From Umbelopsis ramanniana AG (Eukaryota; Mucoromycota; Umbelopsidomycetes; Umbelopsidales; Umbelopsidaceae): 64,000 nucleotides of DNA. The stretch lies in contig NW_026252161.1 of the NCBI RefSeq assembly GCF_025399195.1, positions 26,457 to 90,456 of the forward strand. Direction: 5' to 3'. The notes below the pieces were generated by a model, which was not told the DNA's origin, searched no databases, and saw nothing but the letters and a program-made list of their open reading frames with translations. The position numbers and the translations under genes are program-made. The first letter of the stretch is position 1. Each line of letters opens with the position of its first letter. Below, in pieces: positions 23,655 to 35,432 of this stretch.

Positions 23655-23785
23655 CAGATCCTGCAGGAGTATGAATTCTGAGCTCGTTCAGGAACAAATG
23701 TTCATAGTGGAACATTCTACAGAACGGGAATAAGTTTGTCAAGAACCTCAATACTTGCACAGAAAATGGAGACCGCTTCAGTGAT
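23655..23785 (-). pseudogene. Decayed 3' fragment of a third phosphoesterase gene
   Basis: Read on the minus strand, this stretch still aligns with the C-terminus of copies A and B: SPFSVQVLRFLTNLFPF corresponds to IPAFLAELWDLDNLTPR, and YEHLFLNELRIHTPA corresponds to FEHLFLHKPRTDTPA. The nucleotide match (GGAACAAATGTTCATAGTGG against GAACAGGTGCTCAAAGGTGG) is also visible. No upstream catalytic part is recognisable nearby and the C-terminus ends early in TGA. It is a relic, showing the cluster was once larger. Confidence 0.6.
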
Positions 23786-24619
23786 TTTGAAATTTTTTCA
23801 TCGTTGGTATAAGCATTGATCGCAACTGATGCTTGGGCTGTATGTATTTGCTGATCTAGTGTACAGATGATTACAAAGACCTTACTTTTTGCCCTTCAGA
23901 AGGTTATATTCATGCTATATGTCCTTCTAAAACAGACTTCTTTTCCTGAGTGAACTGACTACAATTTATCATTCATGATACAACTCTCCAACCCCTTTAA
24001 CGTCCAAAGCAGTTGCAAGTGTATTAGTAGCAGTTACGCTAATTCGCTCTAAGATTCAAAGGAGAACTGTCTTGAGCTGAAAAAGAGAGCATGCAAGTTT
24101 TTGCTAAACCAGTCATGAAATGGGATTGGCAACTCGATAAAATTTTCTCGATAAACGGTTGGTGGACAGTTGCATAACCCCAGCCAGCAAAAGACGGCCT
24201 GGGTAATCCAGACTGCTAAGAAGCTGGTCCAGACAATGAATGATTTGCCATATTTGCTTGTAAAACGGGCGAAAGCCATGTACAATCCTCTTTTTTCTTA
24301 TTATTTGTTTGCACGTTTTTATGTGGACGTGCGCAGGCTTAAAGTGATAGAATGTGGATCAGCAAACACTACAGTTGCCTAAACAAAAAAAAAAAATCCA
24401 GTCCATGAAGACCATATTACGTTTATGTACAGTACAGAAAGTGGGGATTGAACAGGAATAGAGATTTTGGTTGCTTGACTTCATGGCCAAATAGTACAAA
24501 GAATGAAATATACAGAAATATAGGTTCCGTTACAAAATAATAGGGTAACGATAGGTAAGCGATAAATAATACGAGGGTTTTGAAAAGTATTGCAATTTGA
24601 TTGGATTGTCATCCTTCGC

Positions 24620-25917
24620 TTATGCTGCGAGCGCCATGTTTTGCTGCCCATTGGAGCCATTGGTAGCTTTGGTCTCCAGTGACATCTCTGGGATGTCCTC
24701 ATCGACTTCTAAAACAGCTTCAAGTCCTTGATCGTAAGAAGAAGTGTGCTTGACAGTGGCATCATGCGCCTCCTTGGCGTCACGAAGACTCAATTCAACA
24801 AAGTCGGCCAATTTGTCATCAGCACGCTCGAGGATCTTCTTGTCCTTGACGACTTCACGTACACAGAACCAATCGTGCACACAGTCCTCCATGACGGTTT
24901 CAACATCCACGCCGTCGTCTCTAGCCTTATTGGCCACATCAAGAGCATCATCTCGAAGCACTTCCTTATCACCAACATAGAACAGAACATGTTTTGGTAG
25001 GAAGGCTTGGAAACCCGTGGTTAATTTGGCGATACCAAGAACGCGAATGGCATCGGGTGGCGTATCAGGATCCAATGGCTCAAAGTAGTCTTTCTTGATG
25101 ACTTTGGCTGTGTACTGTGATACAAAGTCATATTTGACGTTTTCTTTCCAGGACTCCGAAGTAGTCTCATCGGTCACGAGAGGGGAAATCATGACTGAAC
25201 CTGCAGGTCGGGGCAGTTCTTCAAGTACAGGTTGAGTGGAGTTATCGTCGTCGGTGTCCTCAGTGACAATTTCGAACATGCTGGGATCATGTGTGATGAA
25301 TAGCATTTCCAAAATGAGAGCAGCACCAGCGCTATCACCAATGGTGACAATTTTGTGAGGCTCGACATTTAAATGGCGTGTAAGATATTCATAGGCTCGG
25401 ACAATGTCCTCTACCGGTGAGGGATAGCGGTGTTCGGGCGCCAATCTATAGAAAGAAAAGTTTAGAAGGTTTGGCTTGAGTTACACAGGAAACTGGAGTT
25501 CATAGTTGCTGCCTGACCCCCAGCTACTTACCGATAGTCAACAGACATGATGATGGCATTCAGTCCATACTTGAGCTTCAGGGTTTTAATCCATGAGATA
25601 TAAGCATCCATATACATGGTTGGGGTACCAAGACGGAAACCTCCACCATGGACGTTGAAAAGCACCACATTGGATTCGTCGATCCTTTGTCTTATGCTGC
25701 CTTCATCGAGACCACTGACGTCTTCACCGATCCAACAACCTTTCCACTCCAAATTCCACGTCACCTTCTTGATCCAAGGCTTATGTTCCTTTCTTGCTCG
25801 AGTAACGTCGTTTAATATCAAACGAGCTGCTGGAGCAGGCATGGCAAAGACCTTTCGTAGCACCTTGATGGTGGTGGACGGAGGCATTTTGCGCAGAGCT
25901 TTTCGGATTCCTTCCAT
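24620..25917 (-). CDS. HSL-type alpha/beta hydrolase (carboxylesterase/lipase-like)
   Basis: Two exons (25917-25532 and 25445-24620), about 403 residues. The HGGG oxyanion-hole motif is at residues 90-93 (NVHGGGFRLG), and the nucleophile elbow GDSAG at about 165-169 has Ser167 as the predicted catalytic serine. The exon junction falls in the conserved SVDYRLAPEHRYP segment. The predicted acid is in the VGDKEVLRDDA region and the histidine in VHDWF. This family (hormone-sensitive lipase, arylacetamide deacetylase) hydrolyses esters of small acyl or aromatic alcohols. There is no signal peptide; the N-terminal ~30 residues are basic and weakly hydrophobic. The C-terminal ~50 residues are acidic and unlike the catalytic core. 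Confidence 0.85.
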
Positions 25918-26969
25918 GATAAAGGCAAGTGAGAGAGAGAGAGAAGTAAGCGAACAAAGGGCCAAGCTCACAAAATATAAATAATGGCTACTCAATTCAA
26001 TGTCTGCCGTTAGTGTTACAGTCATTTCCTTCTCACACCATTCCCCGCACGGTCTGGTGTTACCTGCTAATCCATTTTTCATCTAGTAAAAACCCGTCAG
26101 TTTGCATTGCATCGTACACATATCCTGGTCTGCCACCATGCCGATACATACATCGTCCGTCCTAGCGACGCTTGGGTGTGTGTCCATAGAAAGAGGCTCA
26201 AAAGAAGTACCCCAATGTCGGGTGCACTTCACCCATGGCATTTTCACATGGGTACGTTTCCCAAGCATGCCCAATAATATAGCCTAAGCCGAATTTTTTA
26301 TTATACAGTAATGGATAAATATAGCCCATTTACGATGAGCCAAAAGTTCCAATGGGAAGAGGGATCTTCCAACGTGGGTTCCACTTGTCAGCTGCCATGC
26401 CATGTACGTCAAACAACTTCAGGCCATTCAGGCCAACCCAACATCGCCCTTGTCCCCAGAAACAAGTCGATGAGAAGAGAGCAAAGAGCAGTAGAGTACA
26501 GTATATACTGTAATGGAAAGGTTAGTTAAGGGCGTCATTCGGTTCCAGGTAAGTGGAGTTATCATTTACCAAGGTTTTTGATGCAAGAAAAAGGAAATCA
26601 GAAATAGAAGGACGAATATCGGTGGTGAATCAGGGAAGGGTAATAGGAGTAGAGGTACAAAGTACCGCATGCAATACATGTTGATGCTTTCAGGTGGGGC
26701 CAAGTGGAGGAGCAAAGTCCAAGTCGTCTGCTTAGAAAATTTTAGGATGGAAAAATAGGGATTTCCAGCGGCTTCCACATTCCTTCTGGCCTCAGAACAA
26801 AATGACCCTTTTTCCCTTTGGTTATGTTGATATAATCAATACACTATTATTTATTTTTTAGAAAGAAAAAAAAAAAAATTAAATAATGTCCATTCAGCTG
26901 AAAAACAAAAAATGCACAAGTAATGGGGTCGCTTGCATGATGGCCCTGCCAGTCCCGCCAAGCCGTCCG
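25918..26969. other. Promoter and spacer between two minus-strand genes
   Basis: No supported gene. The (GA)n-type repeat AGAGAGAGAGAGA near 25932-25945 lies just upstream of the hydrolase start. An A-run near 26864-26878 lies beyond the end of the Sec7-PH gene. Confidence 0.4.
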
Positions 26970-29588
26970 TTATTCCCAAGAAGTAGGTCCATCGACACAA
27001 AGTTCCTCCTCATCTCCTACAGAAGATAACTCGGAATTGCTCCTTTGTCTCGATGTTTCAGGTTTGGTTTGCAATAAGGGTTTATCCTGTTCTCTGCCAG
27101 CAGGCATGGTGGGGTGACTTCTACTACGACGGCGCATAAGCTTGGTTTGCTTGAGAGCTTGAACAGCAGGCACAGGAATGGGTTTGTCCTCTTGCTGTTG
27201 CGAGCCTCCAAACGCCCGAAGTTTACTGGTCCAATCCCACATACTCTTGTTTTTCGTCACCTCGTCATTGCTATAGCTACGCTGACGGAGGGTTTCCGCG
27301 TCGTGTTTTGCATCGGGTAATTTGGGAGGCTCCGTAATCACCAGCCTTATTTTCTCATTGTCTTTCTCCATATCATTCACACTACCAATGGAGATATCGC
27401 TTTCATGAGATTGCCGTTCATACGCTTGATCGTCTCTCAGTTTCTCTTCACTTCCTTCCAGGAAAAATCCTTTGGGGATACCTATCAAACTGGACCCACG
27501 GGCAGGCACTTTAGGTCCACCAGGGTGATTGGCATCATACGATTGTCGCTGGTAACCAGGTGAAGCTGAGTAACTCCTTCTCATTCGGTTTCGCATTTCG
27601 TGGCTTTCGCTATCGGTGGAAGGGGTTCGTTGCAGAGACACACCCACCATCTTGCGAATCATCTCACTTTCCCGTATGCTTCGGAGCTCCTTTTCTAAAA
27701 TGGTTCTATAGCACTCCAATTTGGTGTACCGTAACCGACAAGCTTGCAATCGACTGCTGGTTGTTTCTGCATATTGAAGGATCTTTTCTCGAGTAGATTT
27801 TTGAAGTGGAACAAGCACCATCAAATTGCGCCGAAAATAGAGGTCTTGTTCGATCCTCCTTGAAAGATTGTCAATGCCAACCGAGAGATCTGCCATTTTT
27901 GCGTGTACCAGCTCTTGCCGTCGAATAACATCTTCATGCCGACTATGCCTTGAACTGCCGTTATGAGAACTAGTCATTCGGATTCCAGTGGACTTCATAC
28001 TGGCGGCATAATTCAGTTTACCCATCCAGTCGTACATTTCTTGTTCGTTTTCTGCTCTAAAAATGAATTGCTGTCCATCACCTGTATGAAGTCGGAATGC
28101 ATTGGGATACTTGGTATATTGCTGATCGCAAAAGCATACAGAATCAGTGAGCGATATGATCTGCACCGGTCTGAGATACGATGATGGTATGGATGAAGAT
28201 GTGGTCGAGATGGAAGGGGCGAACGAGGCAAAAGATGTACTGGAACGAAGCATAGGTGAAGACGTTCGCTCAGGAGGAGTTGCTTGACCAGGACTTGGCG
28301 GTGCTGTGCTGTTTAGTATTTCGATGGTGGGGGTCGCCGGTAAGCTGACACTTGCCCTATCTGATAAATAAGATTCACTTCTGGGTATGTCGAACCAATC
28401 CAGGAAAGCAGAAATGTCGGCAAAGAAGATGAGCTGACTACCACTGAGGATCATACCAAAGGTTCGCCATCCGCGTACATTGGCTCGCTTGCCTCCTTGC
28501 ATGAGTTCATATTTTCGATCGAGAACGCCGGCTTGCGCAACTCGAACCATGTATCCCGCATCCTTGTAGACACTGGTGACTTTTGAATAAATAGAAGACG
28601 AGTCGTTGGAAGTTTTGTTGCTCTGGCCATCGGAAAGAGGGCTTGATTGCTTGGTCTTGACTCCACTCAACGTGAACGAAGGTGCGCGCGAAAATGCTCG
28701 CCTAAGAGCATCAATGTCAAAGTAACTGCCTTTGAAGTCATATGGATTATCGGAAGGCAATAGCCTCTCCAGTTGAGCTTCCAAGTCATTGTTGACAGGT
28801 ATCTAAAAAAGAACGAGGAGTAAGTTTCACTCGGGGGAATGTCCCAGCGAGTTTCACAAAACCCTATGTCTCACCTGGTTGCTCGGTCCATCTGGCTTAG
28901 CTAGCTTGGGGAGCCACGAGGTTTGCCCTCGGGTATCTGCAGCTTTGGTTAATTGTCGTTCTTGAATAGGGTCCATGGGCTGTGCGTACTGGAACTCGCA
29001 ATTAACAATGTTATCATATATAACCTGCATAGATCGTCATTGTAGGAGGTTATCAGTATTGATCAGTCCATTTAAGCTATGGGTTCTAATTGAGCCCCTT
29101 ACGTCTAAAATCTCTGCGGGTATATTCTCTCCTCCTTCTATCAATCGAGTTCTCATGATGAACGTATCGCGGGTCATCTTGCGCTTCACATTCTTGTTAT
29201 GTGCATCTGTGTGAAGCAGTAGGATGGAAAAAGCCATAGCGTACGCTGAATCTATAGTATGTGACCTTAGTTTGGAGTGGGACAAAGTTATGGAGGGGGA
29301 GGGCAATATCATACCGTACGATTCAGCTAAATCAGGATTGCATTCATGGTAATGTTTTGCGAATGCCTCTAGAGCTCTGTCTATCTGCTGGGATTCTTTT
29401 GGAAGATGAACCTTTGCAAGAAGTCGTCTAGACGATGGATAGAATCAGTAGATGATAGCTGTATAGTCTTTCCATCTTAAATCAAGAACCAACCTAAGAG
29501 CTATATCAATGGCTTCCCCAGTGAAGTCAAAGAGCTCCAGCTCTGCCTGGAATGTGCCCGTCCCGTCTCTTTGATCCAGATTGTAATA
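26970..29588 (-). CDS. Arf-GEF: Sec7 plus PH domain protein, 5' end not found
   Basis: Recognisable exons: within 29588-29494, then 29427-29315, 29251-29103, 29024-28875 and 28802-26970; phases agree. The Sec7 domain is seen from LFDFTGEAIDIALR onward, with the Glu-finger region LPKESQQIDRALEAFAKHYHECNP, then FSILLLHTDAHNKN and IYDNIVNCEF. A PH domain follows (GYMVRVAQAGVLDRKYELM, RGWRTFGMILSGSQLIFF, FRLHTGDGQQFIFRAENEQEMYDWMGKLNYA), then a coiled coil and a Ser-rich tail. Closest in pattern to fungal Syt1-like exchange factors. The first helices of Sec7 and any N-terminal region are missing: the frame closes with TGA TAA at 29594-29589, and only ~150 bp separate it from the protease stop. 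It is either truncated or has an exon I cannot see. The catalytic Glu is retained. Confidence 0.78.
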
Positions 29589-29741
29589 TTATCAGAGAGC
29601 TGGAGCTTTCCGAGTAGTCTGTTGAGGCAGCGCCAGTGCTGGACGGAAGTTGGGAAATCTTCGCTGTGACTGCAAACGGCCAGAGTGTCCTTTTTCCAAA
29701 AAGTTTATTAAGAGGAAAATAATTACCATGGAGTATTTTAT

Positions 29742-31560
29742 TTACAGGGTTAACATAAATAGATATGATATTATCAAGCTAGATATCATCCATTGCGACA
29801 CATATTCCTGTGTTGCAGCCGATCGCTGAGTACTGAGAGCATCAATTCGATTATAGAGTAATAAGTTTGGACTGGTTGAGCCCAAACCATGTATAGCGCC
29901 ACTAGTAGCCATGCCAGTAATAGCACGAATGATATCTGCAGGCTGCATGGCAGATTTGTTCTGACTTATTCGCTCAGACATGTAGGTAGCCATGACACCT
30001 GCAGCAAATGGAGTAGAAAATGAAGTGCCGCTTGATACGTACGTCGCTGTATCAGAGCCTACCCAAGTTGAGCGGATCTGAACTCCTGGGGCAAACAAAT
30101 TGACACAGGGCCCATAATTACTAAAACTTGCAACGTTATCAAAACGATCAGTCGATCCTACTGTCAGTGCTGTGCGAGCACTGGCTGGACTGAACTCGCA
30201 AGCGTCTTGTCCAACACCACTTTCGTCCCCATTTCCAGCGGCCGCCTAAGCAAAAAGAAAAAACATGTTTAACACCCCATTGAAACCTCTCATGCTTTTT
30301 ACAAGCAGTCCATTCACTTACAACCATGACGATGCCTGCGTTGACAAGTGCCGTAACAGCTTGGTCCAAAGCTGTGCTTTTTTGAGTACCGAGAGATAGG
30401 CTAATCATATAGCAAGTCATTAGATGTCATTTTTTCAACACACTACTTAGGGAAAGTGTATGACTTACTTGACAATTGACCTATGGCTATTTCCAAGTTT
30501 CTTCGCAGTTTTTATAACATACTGCAGCCCAAACAAAATATCGCTGACAGTCCCGCTGCCATTCCTGTCTAGGGCCTAAGAGTGAATCCGTTTGTGAACA
30601 AATTGGGAAGGTTGGTTTTATGGAAAAATAAATAAACGCGAGCATCATTGCTTACCTTGACGGCAATTATTTTTACTTTTTTTGCTACCCCATAAGCATT
30701 TCCACCAATGATACCAGCAACAAATGTGCCATGTCCATTATCGTCTATGTCTACGCTGTTGTCCACAGTTGTGATTCCCCATGAAGCTCTTCCACCGAAG
30801 TCTGTATGTCCGATATTGACTCCACTAAAAAGAATGTTATTGAACAGTTATATGCTGCTTGTATGCCAATAGGATGCGCTACTTACGTATCAATCACATA
30901 GGCGACAATTCCTTCTCCGGCACTTTCAGGATACGAGTAGTCAGTTCTGAGAGGCAAGTATTTTTGGCTGATACGAGCTAATCCCTATGGACAATGTATA
31001 CCACCATAGACATGTTGTTAGTACGACGAGAGGAATAGATTTCCATAGTCTGGGCAATGGCAGTTTTTTTTTCCTGCAAGCACATCAAGGTTTCAACTTA
31101 CCCAGTTTGGAGCATCCGTTTGAGTGACAGTCTGAGTGCTATTCAGCAAGGCATTGAAGGTCTCCCCACTTTGAGATCCATCGAGACTTGGTGCATCGCT
31201 ACCCTGCTCTTCGACGTCTGGAGTGTCCAGCGTTCCATTGTATGGAGCAATGTGAACAATGCTATCTGCTTCAATACCAACAAAACTTGGGTGCGTTTTC
31301 AAGAATTCTCGTTGTTCTTTAGTGAACTTCCAGACCAAGATATGTGTCGTATTATCAAACGTCAGAATCTCAGGTTTGGGCGACGTAGATGGCTGACTGG
31401 CGGTAAGAATATTATAATGAAGATTTAACGACAATTTTTCGATGAGTTCTGGCGGTGGCAGGCTAGAAAACATTGCAATTTGGCTCTGTAGTGCTTGCCT
31501 AACCGGCACAAGCACACAGGTCAGCACGGCCAGGGAGAGCCTCATAAATGGGGGTCGCAT
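29742..31560 (-). CDS. Secreted subtilisin-like serine protease (S8, proteinase K type)
   Basis: Six exons (31560-31102, 30984-30887, 30824-30656, 30575-30469, 30400-30322, 30245-29742), 471 residues. N-terminal hydrophobic signal ([15 protein letters not shown]), an I9-type inhibitor propeptide ([24 protein letters not shown]), then the catalytic domain. Triad residues are Asp185 in VIDTG, His217 in [10 protein letters not shown] and Ser379 in [11 protein letters not shown]. The oxyanion Asn is in [10 protein letters not shown]. The family strand SIVNLSLGT spans the fourth and fifth exons. The C-terminus ends with a short hydrophobic run ([13 protein letters not shown]) that could signal a membrane or GPI anchor, unusual for a freely secreted protease. 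Probably degrades extracellular protein or acts at the cell wall. An alternative start is at 31545. Confidence 0.88.
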
Positions 31561-32228
31561 GATTAGTCTATTGCAACAACGTGGTACGCGCTGAGGGAGT
31601 GTAAAACAATCAGAAAGAAGGAAGAAAGATCTTGAGAGATTATTTGTTAGCAAATCTGTTTATTTGACGATGTGGCCGGTGAACCGTTTGTTTGAAAAAG
31701 CGGTTTCATCGATGTTGAGGTTGGAAACTCACCGAGGCGCTAGGCAGAGTCATTGACGCACATATCGTTGTAGAGAATTGACAAGGGAAACCCAGTGTTT
31801 GAATTAAATAGGTTCTAGGCAAGCGTTTGGATGGTGATACTCGAATGTTGATGACTACAGCAGAGAGACGGCGACGCCAAACCCACCATTGAATTGGAAC
31901 TTTGGCATAAAATTTTCCCAGTTTGTTTGGATCGAGAAACATCATAATAGCCAATATAATTTTGCTAGAAGGTTTCGGGGTTTGTCGATGTGGACGTGCT
32001 TTTGTTGCTAACGCTTCCAACCAGTTGTTGTTCAAAGTGCAAAGGGTCAATTGGGGTTAGCATGCCGTGTGTGGGTTGAGAATAAATTTTCATTGGCCAG
32101 TTCGCTTGAATGAATGGGTTATCACACCATTTTGATCTTTTTTTGCCCGCTTACTGAGGGAACCCGCCTTACTACATAAATACAGTCAATCTTGTACTTT
32201 TCCCCACTCGTTTGTTACTACTCCCACT
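31561..32228. promoter_or_regulatory. Divergent promoter region, protease and ARD
   Basis: About 670 bp between divergent starts. A TATA-like ATAAATA at 32176-32182 lies ~47 bp before the acireductone dioxygenase ATG. No gene supported; a minus-strand frame of ~114 codons (31706-32050) lacks any recognisable feature. Confidence 0.4.
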
Positions 32229-33002
32229 ATGCGTGCTTATTACTACGACAACACCGAATTGGACCAAAGAGAAGTCCATGATTCCGGAAAACCAGTATCG
32301 GTCGACCAACTGAGTCAAGTTGGTGTCCTGTACTGGCGCATTACGGGTGACAATGCCATTGAAGAATTAGACAAGGTTGCTGCCGAACGTTCTTACAAGA
32401 ACCGAGATCAGGTATATACTCGCTTGTTTGGTCTACACTTCGTGAGGGCAACATACTGAGCCATTACGCTCAACTTATACTTTCAGATTGTTGTCTCTCC
32501 TGAGGCCATGGGTGAGATTTACGAGACCAAGGTCAAGAGCTTCTTTGACGAGTGAGTGTTTGTTTTTTTCTTGCTTTCAGATTGCATTGATAGCCCGGTG
32601 ACATTAATTCCTATTTTACCTTTTCCATTTGATATAGGCATCTCCACGAAGACGAAGAAATTCGATACATCTTGGGTGGAAGCGGTTTCTTTGACGTTCG
32701 TAGCGAAGGCGACGAGTGGATCCGCATCGCAGTTGAGCAAGGTGACTTGCTTGTTCTTCCCGCAGGCATCTACCATCGATTTACTACCGATTCCAAGAAC
32801 TACATCAAGGCTATGCGTCTTTTCAAGGAAGACCCCGTATGGACTCCCATTAACCGTAAGCAGCTGTGTTTTTAATGTTGGTTTTTTGCCACATTTTGCT
32901 ATTCAATAGACTCAACACCTTCTACCATATCCCCCTCCAGGCCCTCTTGCAGACGATATCGAGATCCGCCGTGAATATTTGAAGACTGTGTCTGCAAACT
33001 AA
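32229..33002 (+). CDS. ADI1: Acireductone dioxygenase (methionine salvage)
   Basis: Four exons (32229-32411, 32487-32551, 32638-32855, 32941-33002), 175 residues, the normal family length. Begins MRAYYYDN. The metal-binding cupin motif is [14 protein letters not shown], with the second metal histidine in [23 protein letters not shown] follows as in other ARDs. In the methionine salvage cycle the enzyme converts acireductone plus O2 to 2-keto-4-methylthiobutyrate and formate when it carries Fe2+; the Ni2+ form makes a different product. Cytosolic or nuclear. The third intron splits the Arg codon of INRP, and the phase is consistent. Confidence 0.95.
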
Positions 33003-33264
33003 GCATTGGACATTATCAATATTATCTAGTCCATAGGATTCCCCTTGCCTTCTTTGCTATATTATGTTACTTAAAAAGGCCATTTTTTGAATAAAACACT
33101 GCTGACAGTGTGAAGTATATATTTTCGCCTTTTGAGATAGTAGTGGAGGAGAAGAAAGAGCAGAAACACAAGTAAAAGTACACAGGTTGAACTACACCAT
33201 ATAACAAAAGGAAAAAAAAAAAAAAAATCAAGGAACGGAGAGGGGAACAAGGAAATGGAGTTAT

Positions 33265-34787
33265 TTACAGAGTATCATTTGGCAGCCATGGCAGTGAGGA
33301 GTTGACGATTTCTTCATCCAACATAAGATGATCCTCTTCATCAGATGAACAGCTCGACGATGGAATACCGGCGTAGGGATCTAATATCCAATTGGAACCA
33401 GCATGCACTAAGCATCCAGTACAAGAGCACGACGATCCGCAACGACATGTTACGATACGATTGCTAGGACGTTGAGGCTGCGATTGACCATGCATGGGAG
33501 TAATAGTGATACATACAGATTCACCAGGTAAAGATAAGTCGCCACAACAGGCACTTGATGGAGCAAAGGAACCGCAACAACTTTGATTTGACCGACGCTG
33601 CTGAATGGACAGTACTTGCTTTTGCTTTTGCTGGTGTTTCGATAGATCATTCTCAAAAATGGCCATCAACTCCGCTGCACTCTCAAATGTGAATGAATTC
33701 GCAAGGTCTTCAGTGAATTCGCCTGAAATAGATGAAGCAGAAGATATTGGAATATGGGTAATATCGTCGCTTTCATCGGTTGGAAGGCATGCATTTTGTT
33801 CAGCCTGATCGCCGTCTATTAGCATAGCAAGGTCGTCTGGCAAGTCATTCAGTGAAAAGTCGAGCGATTCAACCGCCTTGCTCTGTAAATCGGAGAAAAT
33901 GGGCTCGGACGTATGCGGAAGGGGTGATGACAGGTGGCTCTGCAGCAGAGTTTCATTTGAGGTAGAGGCCGAGTATATATTGAAAGCGTCGGTGCCGAGC
34001 ACGACGGCAGGTTCGGATTTGACGGAAGAATCGCTGGAGGGAACTCGAATCAGATTATGTGGGCCAATGATGCTTATGGGAGACGGTCGTCGGGATAGCG
34101 AAGATCTTCTACGTGGATGCGGTTTCTTGGGCTCAATTGATTTGTGAAAGACAAAAGAATAGTCGTTGTTATTGTCGATGGGAGGTAAAGGAGCTACTAA
34201 GTCCTTTGCGCTACTGGTTGCATGATCTGTTTCTTGTTTCGGGGCTATCAATGCCCAAGACCATGAAGCTGGGTCTTGTATGGATGGGGAAGATGAAGGG
34301 GGTGATGGGGTACTTTGTAGGTTACCATTTTGAATACCAATATCAACGGCTTGAGGAGACACTATGGGGCGGCGAAGGGATTTCTTCTTCGACCGTTTGC
34401 ATGTGCAGTGACTTGCATGTTCCATATCACCCGAGTCGGAGGCAGATGTGGCTATGAGAGATGGCTCAGCTAAACGCCAATTTAGTTTCCTGTCATAATG
34501 TCCACTGAAGTCATCCAATACTTACATTGGCTTCGGTCCATACAGACGCATTTGACATGAACCTGTCTATTCCTACGCAGATCACGACAGTGAGAGCATT
34601 GTGTAACGGGCCTGCCCTTCTTCTTTATCTCGAATAGTGGTCTATCTGCATGCGTGCAATGAGACGATCGATGTCCCTAGGTATTACAGCATTAGTTTTA
34701 TGGCCGTCATAAATCACCATGCGTTCTGGGTGGACTCATTACCTTGATGCAAGTGGCGCAAGCAAATTTGACGTCGTTTATGTACAT
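33265..34787 (-). CDS. Copper-fist transcription factor (Cuf1/Mac1-like)
   Basis: Three exons (34787-34743, 34676-34526, 34469-33265), 466 residues. The N-terminal copper fist reads MYINDVKFACATCIKGHRSSHC, THADRPLFEIKKKGRPVTQC, SHCRDLRRNRQVHVKCVC, with the Cys pattern and the KGRP minor-groove motif intact. The C-terminal third has a Cys cluster CRCGSSCSCTGCLVHAG at about 403-419, the pattern found in Cuf1/Mac1-type activators that are shut off when copper binds. A second Cys-rich patch (SCCGSFAPSSACCGD) precedes it. This combination suggests an activator of copper uptake under copper shortage rather than an Ace1-type detoxification factor. The middle is Ser-rich. It faces the ubiquitin protease gene across a shared promoter. 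Confidence 0.88.
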
Positions 34788-35432
34788 GAGGGTTGAGGTT
34801 TCTTCTGTTGCAGTATATTCAAGGAAAGGGGGGAAAAAAAATAGAAAAAAAATACGATAATATAGAAAAAATAAAATACGATAAGCAGATCAAATTACGA
34901 TGCTCAAGGAACTCTCTATACGGAGAGGGAGATTTCAATAGAATAAAGATGACGACTGCTACTTGGACTACTTGATTTATAGATGAGATACATAACCTTG
35001 GAAGAGCAGAATAATGAAAGGGAGAAGAAGAAGAAGAAGAAGAAGAAGGACACTATGGCAATAAAATCATCCACTCTTTGCCTTTTCCCTAAAAAATACA
35101 ATCCATACCAAAGTAGAGTTGGGGACTGTCAAAGAACGAACTCAGGCACGTCAAGTGTGCTTTGGGAGATTGCGGCATTTTTCCACCACACAGAACTCTC
35201 TCAACACTGTAACCCAGAAGCTGGCCAGGGTTAGGGCTCCATCCCAACCGTTCGCGCGATTTTCGCCATTGACGAAGGCTCCGATTGACCTTAGCGGCAG
35301 CTGATTTTTACAGCGTGTGGCGAGTCACGTGCTTAGCCCTAACCCTCGTCTTGCTCAGTGCAGGCTGGCTGAGGTTGGAACTTGCGGTCCTGTGCACCCT
35401 ACCACACACACTCACCAAATGAAGAGATTCAG
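34788..35432. promoter_or_regulatory. Bidirectional promoter with telomere-like and E-box motifs
   Basis: Between the divergent copper-fist and ubiquitin protease genes. GGGTTAGGG (35228-35236) and CCCTAACCCT (35337-35346) lie in opposite orientation, with TCACGTGCT at 35325-35333. An (AGA)n run lies at about 35023-35049. TTAGGG/CCCTAA boxes are bound by Tbf1-like factors in fungal promoters; use here is inferred. Confidence 0.45.

Larger units (their letters stand above)
22346..24619. other. AT-rich spacer with phosphoesterase relic
   Basis: No intact gene. Contains the promoter of copy B at the low-coordinate end and a decayed phosphoesterase 3' fragment near 23.7 kb (listed separately). 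The remainder shows short frames only, with no domain I recognise. Confidence 0.4.

Noticed and set aside
25932-25945. GA repeat as a regulatory element of the hydrolase
   Set aside because: Simple repeat with no second instance or known factor to support a role.
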